From Aquirufa nivalisilvae (GTDB taxonomy: Bacteria > Bacteroidota > Bacteroidia > Cytophagales > Spirosomataceae): 64,000 bases of DNA. The position numbers were made by a program, and so were the translations under genes. Under the pieces are notes generated by a model that saw nothing but the letters and a program-made list of their open reading frames with translations, was not told the origin of the DNA and ran no database searches. Shown here piece after piece: positions 63,407-64,000 of this stretch (its first letter is position 1; each line of letters starts with the position of its first letter). The stretch spans positions 715,235 through 779,234 of the forward strand of contig NZ_SEWX01000001.1 of the NCBI RefSeq assembly GCF_004307455.1, written 5' to 3'.

Positions 63407-63523
63407 CCTACTCTTTTCTGGTTTTTCGGGATACACCAAGGTTGGCCAACTTGATGTAAAGCTCTTGGTTTTTTAAAAGTCCTTTGTAGGGAATGATGTC
63501 CTATGGTTCTCCTATTTTTCTCC
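63407..63523 (-). promoter_or_regulatory. Peptide-regulon promoter module, copy 3
   Basis: On the minus strand: GGAGAAAAATA (63523-63513), GGAGAACCATA (63512-63502) and GGACATCATTC (63501-63491), again at 11-bp period; then GAGCTTTA (63464-63457) at the -7 position. The leader has TTGGCCAA (63449-63442) and CCCGAAAAACCAGAAAA, ending in GAGTAGG (63413-63407). Confidence 0.65.
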
Positions 63524-63575
63524 TATTTTTTGAAATATTTCTGTTTTTAGAAGGAGGGATTATTCACAAATAGGA

Positions 63576-63785
63576 TCAAGCCTTAAAATTTCGAATGAAT
63601 CTTCTGAATTCTTTTTTTCCATGGCTTCCAATCTTTCGAGCGATGTTTTCTCGATGTTTTTTGATGGTGAATTCAGAGATGTGAAGTTTTTCGGCAATCT
63701 CTTGGGAGGAGTTTCCTTGTTGGATTAGAAAAATAATCTCGAGTTCACGGAGCGTAAAATCTCCATTTTGGACTTGGGGAATCAT
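63576..63785 (-). CDS. DNA-binding-domain-only LuxR-type regulator, second locus
   Basis: A 69-residue protein consisting of a LuxR/NarL HTH: FTLRELEIIFLIQQGNSSQEIAEKL and recognition helix FTIKKHRENIARKIG. It has the same organisation as 49793-49984 with about half the residues shared. It lies 52 bp upstream of the 11-bp repeats of module copy 3 and in the same orientation as the operon they precede, consistent with local control. Confidence 0.85.
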   Translation of the reverse strand: MIPQVQNGDFTLRELEIIFLIQQGNSSQEIAEKLHISEFTIKKHRENIARKIGSHGKKEFRRFIRNFKA

Positions 63786-63930
63786 GTGAAGTTATTATTA
63801 GGGTTAGGTTATTGTGGGGGCAATAATACTGTAAATTATGAAATAACGAAAGCAGACTAAATTTTTTCAAAAATTTTCTCTTTGATATTCAGCGAATTAG
63901 TAATAAATCTCAATTTTTTTTGTGTAATGA

Positions 63931-63962
63931 TTTGGAATAAGGAAAATAAACCTACATCTTTG
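63931..63962 (+). promoter_or_regulatory. Promoter for a gene beyond the window
   Basis: TTTG (63931-63934), a 20-nt spacer and CATCTTTG (63955-63962), followed by CACTCC. This fits the -33/-7 pattern with one mismatch. The transcript would run off the right end; what it expresses cannot be seen. Confidence 0.5.
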
Positions 63963-64000
63963 CACTCCGATTTAGCGACTACAACGGCAGTCGTTCGAAG

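Noticed and set aside
63955..64000. Start of an rRNA operon or tRNA at the right edge
   Set aside because: The promoter is convincing, but the 38 nt after it match no RNA gene that I can recognise.

Overview
The window is AT-rich bacterial DNA from a member of the Bacteroidota, most likely a Cytophagales-type heterotroph. The evidence is SusC/SusD and Oar-like TonB receptors, promoters of the TTTG-N19-TAnnTTTG type, RpoB/RpoC of Bacteroidota length, a DUF3467 gene and many lipoproteins. The genus is inference; no rRNA is present. I recognised no tRNA, rRNA, CRISPR array or transposase.

Region 1 (1-19.5 kb) is a phosphorus-scavenging island. It holds a truncated TonB receptor with a beta-helix-like surface lipoprotein, a small lipoprotein and a c-type cytochrome; an Oar-like TonB receptor; then a phosphonate block: DUF5690-type MFS transporter, PhnZ-type HD oxygenase, PhnO-type N-acetyltransferase, alkaline phosphatase, HpnW-type FAD oxidoreductase, PhnX-like hydrolase and a SusC/SusD pair. 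Two intergenic regions carry four 7-bp repeats at exact 11-bp spacing, the geometry of a Pho box.

Region 2 (19.7-31.1 kb) is a surface-glycan locus. It has glycosyltransferases, an SpsF-like cytidylyltransferase, a split transketolase, a class-III aminotransferase, an SDR, a KdsC-like phosphatase, a NeuB-like synthase, an SMR transporter, a fatty acid hydroxylase/sterol desaturase and two metallophosphoesterases. Together they suggest a CMP-activated ulosonic-type sugar of unknown structure.

Region 3 (31.4-35.5 kb) groups the pantothenate/CoA genes coaX, panD, panB, panC and coaBC. Region 4 (35.5-41.6 kb) is a hexuronate operon (uxaB, uxaC, kdgK, kdgA, exuT) with a telomere-like 7-bp tandem repeat between uxaB and uxaC.

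Region 5 (42-51.4 kb) is an accessory block lying between a DUF3467 gene and rpoC, which are usually adjacent in this phylum. It has a string of tiny membrane-protein ORFs, an exported HExxH protein, a nonsense-broken DUF2846-like gene and a double-glycine peptide export system: three GG-leader peptides, an HlyD-type adaptor, a peptidase-containing ABC exporter and a DNA-binding-domain-only LuxR regulator. A ~580-bp direct repeat at its edge carries copies of the exporter 3' end, the luxR gene, the rpoC terminator and the last 40 codons of rpoC. Region 6 is rpoC-rpoB, a ComEA-like gene and pruA. Region 7 (62.4-63.8 kb) has a second small luxR and a two-gene exported-protein operon.

The most novel signal is a three-copy regulatory module (44870-44990, 50768-50885, 63407-63523). 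It consists of three tandem 11-bp repeats, a -7 box at constant distance, and a conserved leader ending in GAGTAGG 23-24 nt before the start codon. It ties the two peptide loci and the cysteine-containing peptide operon into one apparent regulon, probably served by the mini-LuxR proteins.
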